Shown here: piece after piece, positions 9,141 to 17,601 of the stretch | Numbering within the stretch: the first letter of the stretch is position 1 | Layout: every line of letters begins with the position of its first letter | Source of the DNA: Alphaproteobacteria bacterium | Lineage (GTDB): Bacteria; Pseudomonadota; Alphaproteobacteria; Micavibrionales; Micavibrionaceae | DNA: 64,000 nucleotides | Direction: 5' to 3' | Assembly: GCA_030432025.1 (NCBI GenBank) | Contig: JAUIIA010000007.1 | Location: 38,521-102,520 of the forward strand | Translations under genes and position numbers: made by a program | Notes under the pieces: model-generated | Seen by the model: the letters and a program-made list of their open reading frames with translations, nothing else | Databases searched by the model: none | Told to the model about the DNA's origin: nothing

Positions 9141-9908
9141 ATGAAGTCAGTCATACTCATTCAGTATATTTTAAAGGCGGCAATTCGTGACAGATTACTT
9201 CTCGGCTTAGCGCTTTTACTGATCCTGTCTGTTTGTGTCTCCCTTTTCATGGGCTCGGCAGCAGTCAATGAACAGGATCAGTTTGCAGCTGTCTTTGCAG
9301 CCGGCTCAATAAGGCTTCTAAACGCAATTGGTTTAACCCTGTTTATTGTCTTCTTTATTCGTCGCTGTTTTGAAATGCGGGATATTGAATTCATGCTTTC
9401 CCGCCCGATTGGCCGATTAAAGCTCGTGCTTTCCTATTCCGCAGGGTTCTCGGTCATCGCGGCCCTGTTGGGCTTAATCTCCGGCCTCTGTGTCATTGCT
9501 TTGTCTCCTCACTTGTTTTCGGAAGGGCACATTCTTTGGACCCTTAGCCTCGTGCTGGAGAATATTATCCTGGTGAATGTCGCGCTGTTTTTCTCAATGA
9601 TTTTATCAAGTGCTGCGAGCTGCGCATTTGCATGTCTCGGTTACTATGTTTTGGCCAGAATGAGCGCGGAGCTTCTGGGGGTTGTTGAATCGGGCAAGCA
9701 TATCTTTAATTCCGAGGCATTGGAGTGGGGCTTACAGGCCATATCGGCTTTAATGCTTCCGCGTCTCGATTTGCTCACACAGACATCTTGGTTAATCTAT
9801 GGTCCCGATGAAAGTGTGAGTCTGGTTTTTGTGCTCTCTCAAGGTGCTATCTATACAGCCTTGGCATTGTCTGCGGCTCTTATCGATATGCGCTACAGGC
9901 AGTTTTAG
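9141..9908 (+). CDS. ABC-2 type permease in pilus locus
   Basis: The 255-residue protein has six predicted membrane helices. The spacing is ABC-2-like: an amphipathic start (VILIQYILKAAIRDRLL), TM1 LGLALLLILSVCVSLF, a pair of helices around residues 55-75, and a terminal helix before ALIDMRYRQF. It has no ATPase domain, and the only ABC ATPase nearby is the gene at 2029-2772, so the two probably form one transporter. The gene starts 16 bases after the secretin gene and is joined directly to the next one. The substrate is unknown. Conserved placement with pilus genes in Myxococcus (PilI) suggests a pilus role. Confidence 0.72.
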   Translation: MKSVILIQYILKAAIRDRLLLGLALLLILSVCVSLFMGSAAVNEQDQFAAVFAAGSIRLLNAIGLTLFIVFFIRRCFEMRDIEFMLSRPIGRLKLVLSYSAGFSVIAALLGLISGLCVIALSPHLFSEGHILWTLSLVLENIILVNVALFFSMILSSAASCAFACLGYYVLARMSAELLGVVESGKHIFNSEALEWGLQAISALMLPRLDLLTQTSWLIYGPDESVSLVFVLSQGAIYTALALSAALIDMRYRQF

Positions 9909-10652
9909 ATGTTTTATGATCATCCGCGCGGTATTCCTTATAAGCTTCTGAGTGTATTTTTTGTCGTTCTGGCGCTCAATGTCGGCTTATGGGCTAGTGT
10001 TAAGTCGGTTCGTTTGCAATGGAATAATGTCCCTCCGGTCCCTAGCAAGGTATCCGCATTATGGACCGGGTTGGGGGATGAGCAATTTGCTTACAGGCTT
10101 TATGGCTTATTCATCCAGAATATGGGGGATACAGGCGGCCGGGTCGTCAGCCTTTACCAATTCAATTACGAGGATTTAGCAAAATGGTTCATGCTGGCTC
10201 ATGAGCTTGATCCACGTTCCGATTATGCGCCGTTTTTGGCCGGTTACTTCTTCGGTAATGTGCGCGACCCTGAAAAGCTCAGACCGATAGTTGAGTACCT
10301 TGACGTTGCTTCCGGTAACGGAGAAGGACAGAAATGGCGCTTCTTAGGGCAGGCTGCTTTTTTAGCTCGCTTTAAAATGGAAGATATGGAACTGGCACTT
10401 AGGCTGGCCAATAAATTATCAAATTTTGATAACCCTGATTTAGCGCCTTGGGCAAAGCAAATGCCTGCTTTTGTCTTGCGGGCGCAAGGTGAAAAGGAGG
10501 CTGCTTTCGAAATGATGGTTAGCTTGCTGCAAACGGAGCGGGAAAATTTACACCCTAATGAGGTCAATGCGATGCTAGACTTCATCTGTACACGTACTTT
10601 GGATGAAGATGACCCACGTTTGGTGCCTCTATGTAAAGACCATGATCTGTAA
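9909..10652 (+). CDS. Membrane-anchored helical-repeat protein, unknown function
   Basis: The gene starts immediately after the permease stop (no gap). The 247-residue product has one N-terminal membrane helix (about residues 12-31, LLSVFFVVLALNVGLWAS). The rest is mostly helical and resembles degenerate TPR-like hairpins (for example KWFMLAHELDPRSDYAPFLAGYFF). I do not recognise the family. Its position suggests an accessory subunit of the ABC transporter or of the pilus machine in the periplasm. Confidence 0.65.
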   Translation: MFYDHPRGIPYKLLSVFFVVLALNVGLWASVKSVRLQWNNVPPVPSKVSALWTGLGDEQFAYRLYGLFIQNMGDTGGRVVSLYQFNYEDLAKWFMLAHELDPRSDYAPFLAGYFFGNVRDPEKLRPIVEYLDVASGNGEGQKWRFLGQAAFLARFKMEDMELALRLANKLSNFDNPDLAPWAKQMPAFVLRAQGEKEAAFEMMVSLLQTERENLHPNEVNAMLDFICTRTLDEDDPRLVPLCKDHDL

Positions 10653-10677
10653 TTTAAGAATTTTTGCGGAGTAATTT

Positions 10678-11754
10678 TTGAATAATATCAGCTTCACACT
10701 TCCCGAGATTCTCGCCCTTATTGGAATCGTACAATGTACATTCCTTATGGTGCACGTGACCTTCAGAGCAGGCCAAATCTCTCGAGCAGGACTGCCTTTG
10801 CTGTATTTTGTCGTCTTGGGCGCCGCATTCATTGCCGATCTTTTGGAGTTTCGTTGGCAAATAGAAGACCCCAGATATTTCTACCTGCAATGGCTGTTAT
10901 GGTTTTCCGGCCCACCTCTTAGTGTGCTGGTAATTATCCAACTAGCGGATATGAACAAAATCCCGTCGATTCGCGACTATTGGGTACTGCTATTATTACC
11001 GTTTAGCATGATGCTGGCATTTCTAGCCTCCGAAGTCACAATCGGCTGTGAAGCCGGACAGCCCTGCGAAGGTCTGAATGAATTACTAAATGTCATGGGC
11101 CTTATGGCTGGGACGATGAGTTTGCTGGTAATCTTCAGTAAGAAAGATCTGCTTAAAAACATTCACGCGCAAAGATACGGGCGTGAACGTTACTGGCTTA
11201 TATTTGCATTGATAGTGCTGAACATCCTTTTCTTATCAGTTATGCTTCTTGGCTTGGGACAGAAGATGACTGGCTCTGAAGTGGGGCTCGCGCGAAATAT
11301 CTTAGGTCTCGGTTTTGTTTATCTTGTCAGTACAAGTTTGCTAAGACTGTTTCCGAAGAACACAAAAACCTCGCTTTCAACAGAGGAGGGAAGAGAAAAG
11401 CTCTCTAAAGAGGAACTGGAGCTTGCCCAAACCATCGAGAATCTCTTGAATCTTGATAAAATTTATCAGGAACCCACATATTCACGTGCAGATTTGGCCA
11501 GAGAATGTAAAACTTCGGAAACACATATCTCGAAAGTCATAAATCTGTACTTCGGGAAGTCTTTTCCGCAATTGATGAATACTTTCAGGCTGGAAGATGC
11601 GAAAAGGCTGCTTGTAGAGACAGATGCGCCTATTCAGAACATAGCGCAGGACGTGGGTTTCAACTCATTACCGTCATTTAACCGGGTATTTAAGGATTCA
11701 ACAGATTTATCCCCCTCACAATACCGCAAAAAAGCCCCTCAAAACGTAAACTGA
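10678..11754 (+). CDS. Membrane-bound AraC-family regulator with N-terminal 7TM domain
   Basis: The start is TTG with GGAG about 8 bases upstream. The N-terminal 220 residues contain about seven hydrophobic helices, as in 7TM sensor domains. A Lys/Glu-rich linker leads to a C-terminal AraC DNA-binding domain (about 265-355). Its two helix-turn-helix units are YSRADLARECKTSETHISKVI and the conserved region with IQNIAQDVGFNSLPSFNRVFK, ending SPSQYRKK. It would therefore bind DNA at the membrane in response to an envelope or membrane signal. The adjacent downstream prepilin gene, or its own operon, is the obvious target; this is inference. Confidence 0.85.
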   Translation: MNNISFTLPEILALIGIVQCTFLMVHVTFRAGQISRAGLPLLYFVVLGAAFIADLLEFRWQIEDPRYFYLQWLLWFSGPPLSVLVIIQLADMNKIPSIRDYWVLLLLPFSMMLAFLASEVTIGCEAGQPCEGLNELLNVMGLMAGTMSLLVIFSKKDLLKNIHAQRYGRERYWLIFALIVLNILFLSVMLLGLGQKMTGSEVGLARNILGLGFVYLVSTSLLRLFPKNTKTSLSTEEGREKLSKEELELAQTIENLLNLDKIYQEPTYSRADLARECKTSETHISKVINLYFGKSFPQLMNTFRLEDAKRLLVETDAPIQNIAQDVGFNSLPSFNRVFKDSTDLSPSQYRKKAPQNVN

Positions 11755-11784
11755 TCATTTTGTTTTTATGATGTTACAAAATGA
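11755..11784. promoter_or_regulatory. Perfect 9-base inverted repeat after regulator gene
   Basis: The arms 11755-11763 and 11776-11784 are exact reverse complements with a 12-base spacer, starting one base after the regulator stop. There is no following T-run. It could be a terminator-like RNA hairpin or an operator in the pilin upstream region. Confidence 0.4.
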
Positions 11785-11792
11785 GAGGTTGG

Positions 11793-11806
11793 GGGTAATC
11801 CCTTGC
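11793..11806 (+). promoter_or_regulatory. Possible sigma-54 type promoter for the prepilin gene
   Basis: A GG dinucleotide is spaced 10 bases from the GC of TTGC (11803-11806), matching the -24/-12 geometry of RpoN promoters. The rest of the -24 box (GGGGGTAATC) matches poorly. It would give a leader of about 130 bases. Pilin genes of several proteobacteria are RpoN dependent, but the match could be chance. Confidence 0.25.
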
Positions 11807-11950
11807 GAATGTTAATAAAATTTTCATGAAATATCGGCGATCCTAGGAGTATGGGTTTAGTGCTGCGAACGAATCTGTGGTATGCTTTTCCACAACTTAT
11901 GTACCCGCTGCGTATATTCTCATTTCGTACAATTTAAAAGGAGCTTGGAA

Positions 11951-12700
11951 ATGGATTTATCTATTAAAGAAATCCGTCGTTCACAAGAGGGTTTTACCCT
12001 CGTCGAATTGGCGGTTGTTATGATCATTATCGGTCTTTTGATCGGTGGTGTTCTTAAAGGGCAGGAATTGATTACAAACGCCCGTGTAACCTCAACAGCC
12101 TCTCAGCTGGAAGCATTTGGTGCGGCCTATAACGGTTTCCGTGACCAGTTTAATGCTATTCCTGGTGACATGGCGACAGCCAACGCACGTATCCCTGCTT
12201 GTGCAGGTATGACTGGTTGTAACAACGGCGGTGGAAACAGTGGTTTGTCTGCTAACGTTGGTGCTGCTGGTGCTGCTGCTGCTGCTGGTAACGTTGCCGG
12301 CGAAACAGGTAACTTCTTCGGTCAATTGTTGGCTGCGGACTTCATCACAGGTATGGACGGAACAAACACAGTTTCTTTCGGTAACCAGTTCCCGACTGCT
12401 CCAGTAGGCGGTGGTTTCCTGGTTGGTGACTCACGTACAGGTGTGACTCAGTTCACTGCTGGTGAATTGAGACCTGGTATCTACGTTGTTATCAACGGTG
12501 TTACAACAGCTGTTGCTGATGGATCAGGTATCCTTACGCCACAACAGGCTGCTAACATTGACCGTCGTCTTGATGACGGTGTTCCTGCTACAGGTACAAT
12601 CATCGGTCAGGCTACTGCGGCTAACTGTCGTGCTGCTGCGGCCAACTTGATCTATGATGGCGGCGTGAACGACGTTTGTGCAATTGCATACCGTCTATAA
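11951..12700 (+). CDS. Type IV prepilin (probable major pilin)
   Basis: The ATG at 11951 has AGGAG at 11939-11943 and gives a 14-residue basic leader ending in Gly. The cleavage site is G/FTLVE, with Glu at mature position 5 and a hydrophobic N-terminal helix. The 249-residue precursor is long for a IVa pilin. A Cys pair (CAGMTGC) lies near residue 85, followed by a Gly/Asn/Ala-rich low-complexity loop. A second Cys pair near the C-terminus (NCRAAA...DVCAIAYRL) could close a D-region-like disulphide loop. PilD would process it, and PilT/PilU would retract the fibre. It is monocistronic, with a strong terminator. Confidence 0.88.
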   Translation: MDLSIKEIRRSQEGFTLVELAVVMIIIGLLIGGVLKGQELITNARVTSTASQLEAFGAAYNGFRDQFNAIPGDMATANARIPACAGMTGCNNGGGNSGLSANVGAAGAAAAAGNVAGETGNFFGQLLAADFITGMDGTNTVSFGNQFPTAPVGGGFLVGDSRTGVTQFTAGELRPGIYVVINGVTTAVADGSGILTPQQAANIDRRLDDGVPATGTIIGQATAANCRAAAANLIYDGGVNDVCAIAYRL

Positions 12701-12717
12701 TCATTAGAATTTAAGAA

Positions 12718-12747
12718 GAAAGCCCGGCTTTAAGTCGGGCTTTTTTT
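12718..12747 (+). terminator. Rho-independent terminator of the prepilin gene
   Basis: A GC stem AGCCCG/CGGGCT (12721-12726 with 12736-12741) is followed by seven T. It lies 18 bases after the pilin stop and faces the end of leuB. Confidence 0.85.
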
Positions 12748-12769
12748 ATGCCTAAATGCTTTTGAATGG

Positions 12770-13873
12770 TTAGGCGGCAAGCGCCTTTGACTGGCTCAAA
12801 TTCTTGAGCAGCGCGTCGCCCATCTCACTTGTAGACACTTGTGTGCAGCCATCAGCCATAATATCGCCTGTGCGCGTTCCCTGATTGAGTGTGTCCTGAA
12901 CAGCAGTATCCAGTGCATCTGCCAGATCTCCGCGTTCAAACGAATATCTAAGCGCCATAGAAAGGCTCAGAATGGTCGCTAAGGGGTTTGCGATGTTCTG
13001 CCCGGCAATATCAGGAGCGGACCCGTGAGCAGGCTCGTACAGGCCCGGTGTGTCTGGTGCTCCGAGAGAGGCAGAAGGAAGCATACCCAGCGAACCCGTC
13101 AGCATCGCCGCCTCATCACTCAATATATCGCCGAACAAATTATCGGTTACAATTACATCAAATTGACGCGGGTGACGACACAGCTGCATCGCGGCATTAT
13201 CGGCATACATATGCTCCAGCTCGATATCGTGGAATTCTGCGCGGTGCAGTTCGGTGATCTCTTCACGCCACAGCTTGCCGCTTTCCATCACATTGGCTTT
13301 CTCGCAAGACGTCACACGTTGACTACGCTTACACGCAAGATCAAACGCCACACGGCCGATACGGCGAATTTCAGAGGTGGTGTAAACCTGCGTATTAAAT
13401 CCACGGCGTTCGCCATTGCCTAAATCTTCAATCCCGCGTGGCTCACCGAAATACACACCGCCCGTTAATTCGCGAACGATCAAAATATCTAGGCCCTTCA
13501 CAATCTCGGGCTTCAATGACGACGCGTCAACAAGCGCATCAAACACAAGGGCAGGGCGCAGGTTAGCGAACAGGTCGAGTTCTTTGCGCAATCGCAAAAG
13601 ACCCGCTTCGGGACGTTTATCGTAATCAACGTCATCCCAGTTGGGGCCACCGACACTGCCCATCAAAATAGCAGCCGCCTTGCGGCATTTCTCAAGCGTT
13701 TCATCCGCTAACGGCGCGCCATATTCGTCATAAGCCTGTCCGCCGATTAAATCATGCTCAAGAGTAAGCCCTAAATCGGCATTCTCATTCAGCCATTCAA
13801 TAACTTTGACCGCTTCGGCAACAATCTCGGGGCCGATTCCATCACCGGGAAGGATAAGCAGAGTTTTAGACAT
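12770..13873 (-). CDS. leuB: 3-isopropylmalate dehydrogenase
   Basis: Catalyses NAD-dependent oxidative decarboxylation of 3-isopropylmalate in leucine synthesis. The ATG at 13873 gives [16 protein letters not shown], the conserved start. The family motifs include [13 protein letters not shown], the substrate/metal region [15 protein letters not shown] and the NAD-binding [13 protein letters not shown]. The length of 367 residues is normal. The start codon overlaps the leuD stop by one base (TAATG), so the two are translationally coupled. Confidence 0.96.
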   Translation of the reverse strand: MSKTLLILPGDGIGPEIVAEAVKVIEWLNENADLGLTLEHDLIGGQAYDEYGAPLADETLEKCRKAAAILMGSVGGPNWDDVDYDKRPEAGLLRLRKELDLFANLRPALVFDALVDASSLKPEIVKGLDILIVRELTGGVYFGEPRGIEDLGNGERRGFNTQVYTTSEIRRIGRVAFDLACKRSQRVTSCEKANVMESGKLWREEITELHRAEFHDIELEHMYADNAAMQLCRHPRQFDVIVTDNLFGDILSDEAAMLTGSLGMLPSASLGAPDTPGLYEPAHGSAPDIAGQNIANPLATILSLSMALRYSFERGDLADALDTAVQDTLNQGTRTGDIMADGCTQVSTSEMGDALLKNLSQSKALAA

Positions 13874-14478
13874 TACACCCAAGGCCTTTCTTTCTTCATT
13901 TGCTCTTCAAAAGTGTCGATATGAACCGACTTTTTAAGCGTTAAACCGATATCATCCAACCCGTTCAGCAAGCAATCCCTACTGAACGCATCAATCTCGA
14001 ATTCAAATGTAAACTGGTTACCGCGCGTGATTGTTTGTTTCTCAAGATCAATCTCGATTTCTGCTTCGGGCTGTTCTTTCGCGCTGCGCATAATCTCGTC
14101 TACCTGCTCTTGCGGCAGTTGAATCGGCAAAAGGCCGTTTTTGAAACAGTTATTGAAGAAAATATCACCAAAAGACGGCGCGATGATCACGCGCAAGCCT
14201 AAATCCATCATCGACCAGACGGCATGCTCTCTTGAGGAGCCAACACCAAAATTACGTCCTGTCACAAGGATTTGCGCGCCCTTGTATGGTTCACGATCCA
14301 GTACAAAATCATCACGTGGCGTACCGTCAGGATCATTACGCAAATCATAGAACGCGTAATCACCCAACCCCATACGCTTTACGGTGCGTAAAAACTGCTT
14401 CGGGTAAATCTGGTCTGTATCGAAGTCAGATCGCTCTAAAGGCGCGGCTACACTGGATATTTTCGTGAATTTTTGCAT
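13873..14478 (-). CDS. leuD: 3-isopropylmalate dehydratase small subunit
   Basis: Small subunit of isopropylmalate isomerase, partner of LeuC. The ATG at 14478 ([20 protein letters not shown]) matches the family start better than the in-frame ATG at 14514. The motifs [11 protein letters not shown] and [15 protein letters not shown] are seen. It is 201 residues, the normal size. It forms an operon with leuB, but leuC lies about 1.6 kb away behind a YrdC-like gene and an HD gene, so the leuCDB set is broken up. Confidence 0.95.
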   Translation of the reverse strand: MQKFTKISSVAAPLERSDFDTDQIYPKQFLRTVKRMGLGDYAFYDLRNDPDGTPRDDFVLDREPYKGAQILVTGRNFGVGSSREHAVWSMMDLGLRVIIAPSFGDIFFNNCFKNGLLPIQLPQEQVDEIMRSAKEQPEAEIEIDLEKQTITRGNQFTFEFEIDAFSRDCLLNGLDDIGLTLKKSVHIDTFEEQMKKERPWV

Positions 14479-14553
14479 TTTTGCACCGTATTCAATTGAC
14501 CTGCCTTTGTCCATTGCTTATTGTGCCTTCGATTTCAAGTATGGAGACACAAA

Positions 14554-15360
14554 ATGGGTGAAGCCCTAAAAGCACAAACAACTGAAGAAAAGAAGAGTCG
14601 TTGGAATGGTGAATTACACCAGGAAGGCTATGAAATCCTGAAGAACGGCGGCGGCGCAATCGTCAGCCCGACCAAAGTCGGATATATCATCATGACATCC
14701 GATAAAGCGGGACTTGAGCGCAAGTTTGCAGCCAAAGAGCGCAAGCGCAACAAACCGGGCGTGGTGCTTTGCGGTTCTATGGACCAACTCCGTGCATTGG
14801 CACAGCTTACTCCTGAAATCGAAGCATTCTACCAAGCCCATTGGGACCAAGACATCCTCTTGGGTTGTATCTTGCCGTGGAAAGAAGAAGGCAAGCAGTA
14901 CATCCCGCAAGACGGTTCAGATGAGCTGATGATGGATGGTCGTCAGACCTCTTGTTTCGTGATCAAATTCGGCGTTCCTTCCGAACAAATGGCAAAAGCT
15001 TTGTGGGAAAACGAGAAGAAGCTCTCTCTGGCATCTTCCGCCAACCCATCCGGTAAAGGTAACCGCGGCATGATCGAAAATGTCGGCGATCGCATCGAGA
15101 ATGAAGTTGATCTATTGATCGAAGCCAACGATTACGTGGCGTCTATCCAGCCTGATAAAGACGTGGAAACGCGTTATGAGCAAGGCGTTATGATCTCTAT
15201 GGTAGATGATGAAGGTACGCTTGTTCCTGAACAAAAGGGCGAGCGCGGCGTGCTTCCTGCACCTGTAATGATCCGTAAAGGTCTGGATATCGACAAGATC
15301 ATGAACCTGCTGTCAGATCACTTCCTGACATGGGATTACCGTCAGGGCGCTTACTACTAG
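14554..15360 (+). CDS. Sua5/YciO/YrdC-family protein, diverged
   Basis: The ATG at 14554 with GGAGAC upstream gives 268 residues. The YrdC-type fold is indicated by the N-terminal segment GGGAIVSPTKVGYIIMTSD, a KERKRNKPG loop (KR...KP motif of the TsaC family) and SLASSANPSGKGNRG near the middle. TsaC proteins make threonylcarbamoyl-AMP for tRNA t6A. This protein is diverged around the first motif and has an extra C-terminal 80 residues without a clear SUA5 domain. The exact activity is therefore unsure. It is divergent from leuD and convergent with the HD gene. Confidence 0.7.
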   Translation: MGEALKAQTTEEKKSRWNGELHQEGYEILKNGGGAIVSPTKVGYIIMTSDKAGLERKFAAKERKRNKPGVVLCGSMDQLRALAQLTPEIEAFYQAHWDQDILLGCILPWKEEGKQYIPQDGSDELMMDGRQTSCFVIKFGVPSEQMAKALWENEKKLSLASSANPSGKGNRGMIENVGDRIENEVDLLIEANDYVASIQPDKDVETRYEQGVMISMVDDEGTLVPEQKGERGVLPAPVMIRKGLDIDKIMNLLSDHFLTWDYRQGAYY

Positions 15361-15366
15361 GCTGAT

Positions 15367-16053
15367 TTAGTAAGGCAAAAGCAGATTGCCGGCCTCGAAA
15401 TCCTGCATTTTGAGTTCGGCAAATGCTTCGAAAAGCTTCATATCAAAGGTCTCTGGCCCTTTTTCCTCACGCATACGCTTCAATACACCCGGTGGTGAAA
15501 TGTCGCGGCTACCGTAATGTGGCCGCCAGATACGCCATCCGTCATACGCTTCGGTAATCGCCACAAGGCGTACGGGCAGGGAGAGTTGGTCCGCAGGGAT
15601 GTTATGTGTGCCGTTACCGTCCATTTGCTCATGGTGATAGCGCATAATGTCGATGATCAGGTCTTTAAACGGGTGGTCGATATCATGAAAAACCTCGTCC
15701 ACGATTTGCGCCCCTAGCAATGTATGCGTACGGCGGTACTTCTTTAGCCCGTCATCGGGCTTGTCCTCGACATCCCAGATGTCCACGGGCAGGTTTTTCT
15801 TGCCGATGTCATGCGGGAGTACAGCCCAATACATATTATTGGCGACAATGTCGCTTAATCCGAGTTGTTTACAAGCGCGCTTTGTGTTTTTGGCAACGCG
15901 TTCGGCGTGTTCATGGAAAATATAGGTGTGGCCGGACGGTCTTTGTGCATCATACACGGCGAGTTCGTTTAATTGATCCTCGATAAAAGGTCTAAAAACC
16001 TCCTGACAGACCTCGTCGGTATCAAAATCAAAATTATCGGGCCATGCATTCAT
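15367..16053 (-). CDS. HD-domain phosphohydrolase, variant HD-GYP-like
   Basis: The 228-residue protein carries an HD metal site: His47/His49 region, H81-D82 in VLPHDIGK, H110, and H140-H141 in RYHHEQMDGNG. The HHE-x2-DG-x-G block is shared with HD-GYP c-di-GMP phosphodiesterases, but the GYP tripeptide is replaced (GTH), so that activity is doubtful. It starts 2 bases after the leuC stop and is probably co-transcribed with leuC. The substrate is unknown. Confidence 0.75.
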   Translation of the reverse strand: MNAWPDNFDFDTDEVCQEVFRPFIEDQLNELAVYDAQRPSGHTYIFHEHAERVAKNTKRACKQLGLSDIVANNMYWAVLPHDIGKKNLPVDIWDVEDKPDDGLKKYRRTHTLLGAQIVDEVFHDIDHPFKDLIIDIMRYHHEQMDGNGTHNIPADQLSLPVRLVAITEAYDGWRIWRPHYGSRDISPPGVLKRMREEKGPETFDMKLFEAFAELKMQDFEAGNLLLPY

Positions 16054-16055
16054 AA

Positions 16056-17480
16056 TTATTGTGCCTTAAATGTTCGTATATCGGTCAGGTGACCTGTTAT
16101 TGCTGCTGCTGCGCCCATGGCGGGGGAAAGCAGGTGTGTACGTCCTCCACGCCCCTGACGGCCCTCAAAGTTACGGTTAGAGGTAGATGCGCAGCGTTCA
16201 CCGGGGGAGAGCGTGTCTGAATTCATACCCAGACACATTGAACAGCCCGCTTCACGCCATTCAAAGCCCGCATCAATGAAAATCTGGTCCAACCCTTCTT
16301 GTTCGGCCTGCTTCTTCACAATAGAAGAGGCGGGAACAACCATTGCTTTAACGCCCTTTGCTACTTTGTTTCCTTTAGCGACCTCTGCCGCCTCCCGTAA
16401 ATCCTCTATGCGGGCATTTGTGCAGGAACCAAGGAATACGCGGTCAATTTCAATATCCTGCATGCGCATGCCAGGCTTCAAATCCATGTATTTCAGCATT
16501 TGGATAACCGCTTCACGTTTTCCTTCATCGGCAAAGTCTTCCGGGGCGGGGACGATACCGTCAATCGGTGCTACATCCTCAGGCGTTGTACCCCATGTAA
16601 CCAAAGGCGGGATATCGGCCGCGTTCAAATGTACTTCCGTATCAAACTCCGCGTCCTCGTCGGAATACAGGGTCTTCCAGTGTGCAACAGCCTTATCCCA
16701 GTCTTCGCCTTTTGGCGCATGGGGGCGACCGTGAACATATTCAAATGTTGTTTCATCAGGGGCGATCATGCCTGCACGTGCACCGGCCTCGATCGACATA
16801 TTGCAAATCGTCATGCGGCCTTCCATCGATAGCCCGCGAATAGCGCTGCCTGCGTACTCAATGACATGGCCAGTACCGCCGCTTGTACCGATTTTACCAA
16901 TAATGCCCAGAATAATGTCCTTGGCCGTGATACCCGGAGCTAACTCGCCATCGACGGTTACACGCATGGTTTTGGGCTTCTTCTGTAGCAAAGTCTGGGT
17001 CGCTAGTACGTGTTCGACTTCTGACGTCCCAATACCGAATGCAAACGCGCCGAATGCGCCGTTGGTGGATGTATGGGAATCTCCGCAAACAATGGTCTTT
17101 CCGGGCTGCGTAATCCCTTGTTCAGGGCCCATTGCGTGCACAATTCCTTGTCTTGGGTCAAAGATGTCGAAGTAATTGATGCCGAATTCCTTGCAATTCG
17201 CCTCGAACGTATCCATCTGCTCACGGCTTTCCACGGCTTCGGTTTCATAAACGGCCCGCCCGACAGAGCGGTCACCCGTCGGCACATTGTGGTCCATAAC
17301 CCCGTATGTCAGGTCAGGGCGGCGTACGTCGCGGTCGTTCATCTTCAAGCCCTCAAAGGCTTGTGGGGTGGTGACTTCATGGATGAGGTGCGCGTCGATA
17401 TAAATCAGGCACGTGCCGTCATCTTCGCGATGCACAACATGCGAGTCCCAGATCTTCTCAAATAACGTACGATTGCCCAT
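16056..17480 (-). CDS. leuC: 3-isopropylmalate dehydratase large subunit
   Basis: Aconitase-family 4Fe-4S enzyme that isomerises 2-isopropylmalate with LeuD. The ATG at 17480 ([14 protein letters not shown]) is the family start; the longer frame to 17540 is not needed. It has [14 protein letters not shown] and the cluster cysteines in [11 protein letters not shown] and CSMCLGMN. It is 474 residues, normal length. The HD-domain gene follows directly. The leader contains an inverted repeat. Confidence 0.96.
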   Translation of the reverse strand: MGNRTLFEKIWDSHVVHREDDGTCLIYIDAHLIHEVTTPQAFEGLKMNDRDVRRPDLTYGVMDHNVPTGDRSVGRAVYETEAVESREQMDTFEANCKEFGINYFDIFDPRQGIVHAMGPEQGITQPGKTIVCGDSHTSTNGAFGAFAFGIGTSEVEHVLATQTLLQKKPKTMRVTVDGELAPGITAKDIILGIIGKIGTSGGTGHVIEYAGSAIRGLSMEGRMTICNMSIEAGARAGMIAPDETTFEYVHGRPHAPKGEDWDKAVAHWKTLYSDEDAEFDTEVHLNAADIPPLVTWGTTPEDVAPIDGIVPAPEDFADEGKREAVIQMLKYMDLKPGMRMQDIEIDRVFLGSCTNARIEDLREAAEVAKGNKVAKGVKAMVVPASSIVKKQAEQEGLDQIFIDAGFEWREAGCSMCLGMNSDTLSPGERCASTSNRNFEGRQGRGGRTHLLSPAMGAAAAITGHLTDIRTFKAQ

Positions 17481-17492
17481 TTTTAACCGTTT

Positions 17493-17559
17493 CTTAAGCG
17501 CTAAAACGTATGATTTAAAGTGATTTAGGCTGAATGACAATAATTTAGCGCGAATTAAG
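17493..17559. promoter_or_regulatory. Imperfect long inverted repeat in the leuC upstream region
   Basis: A 13-base arm (17493-17505) pairs with 17544-17559 with a 3-base bulge; the core GCGCTAAA/TTTAGCGC is exact. It lies between divergent leuC and the gene at 17602. It could be an operator or a leader hairpin of the leuC mRNA. No leucine-codon leader peptide was recognised. Confidence 0.35.
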
Positions 17560-17601
17560 CGTGTTCACAGCCAGATAAAAGCAAAGAATGAGGGTGATAA
17601 A

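Noticed and set aside
12258..12290. GCT/GGT repeats as a phase-variable microsatellite
   Set aside because: The units are irregular and in frame; a length change in whole codons would not switch the gene off. Kept only as a loop-length remark.
16213..17465. Plus-strand open frames over leuC
   Set aside because: Shadows of leuC with no independent support.
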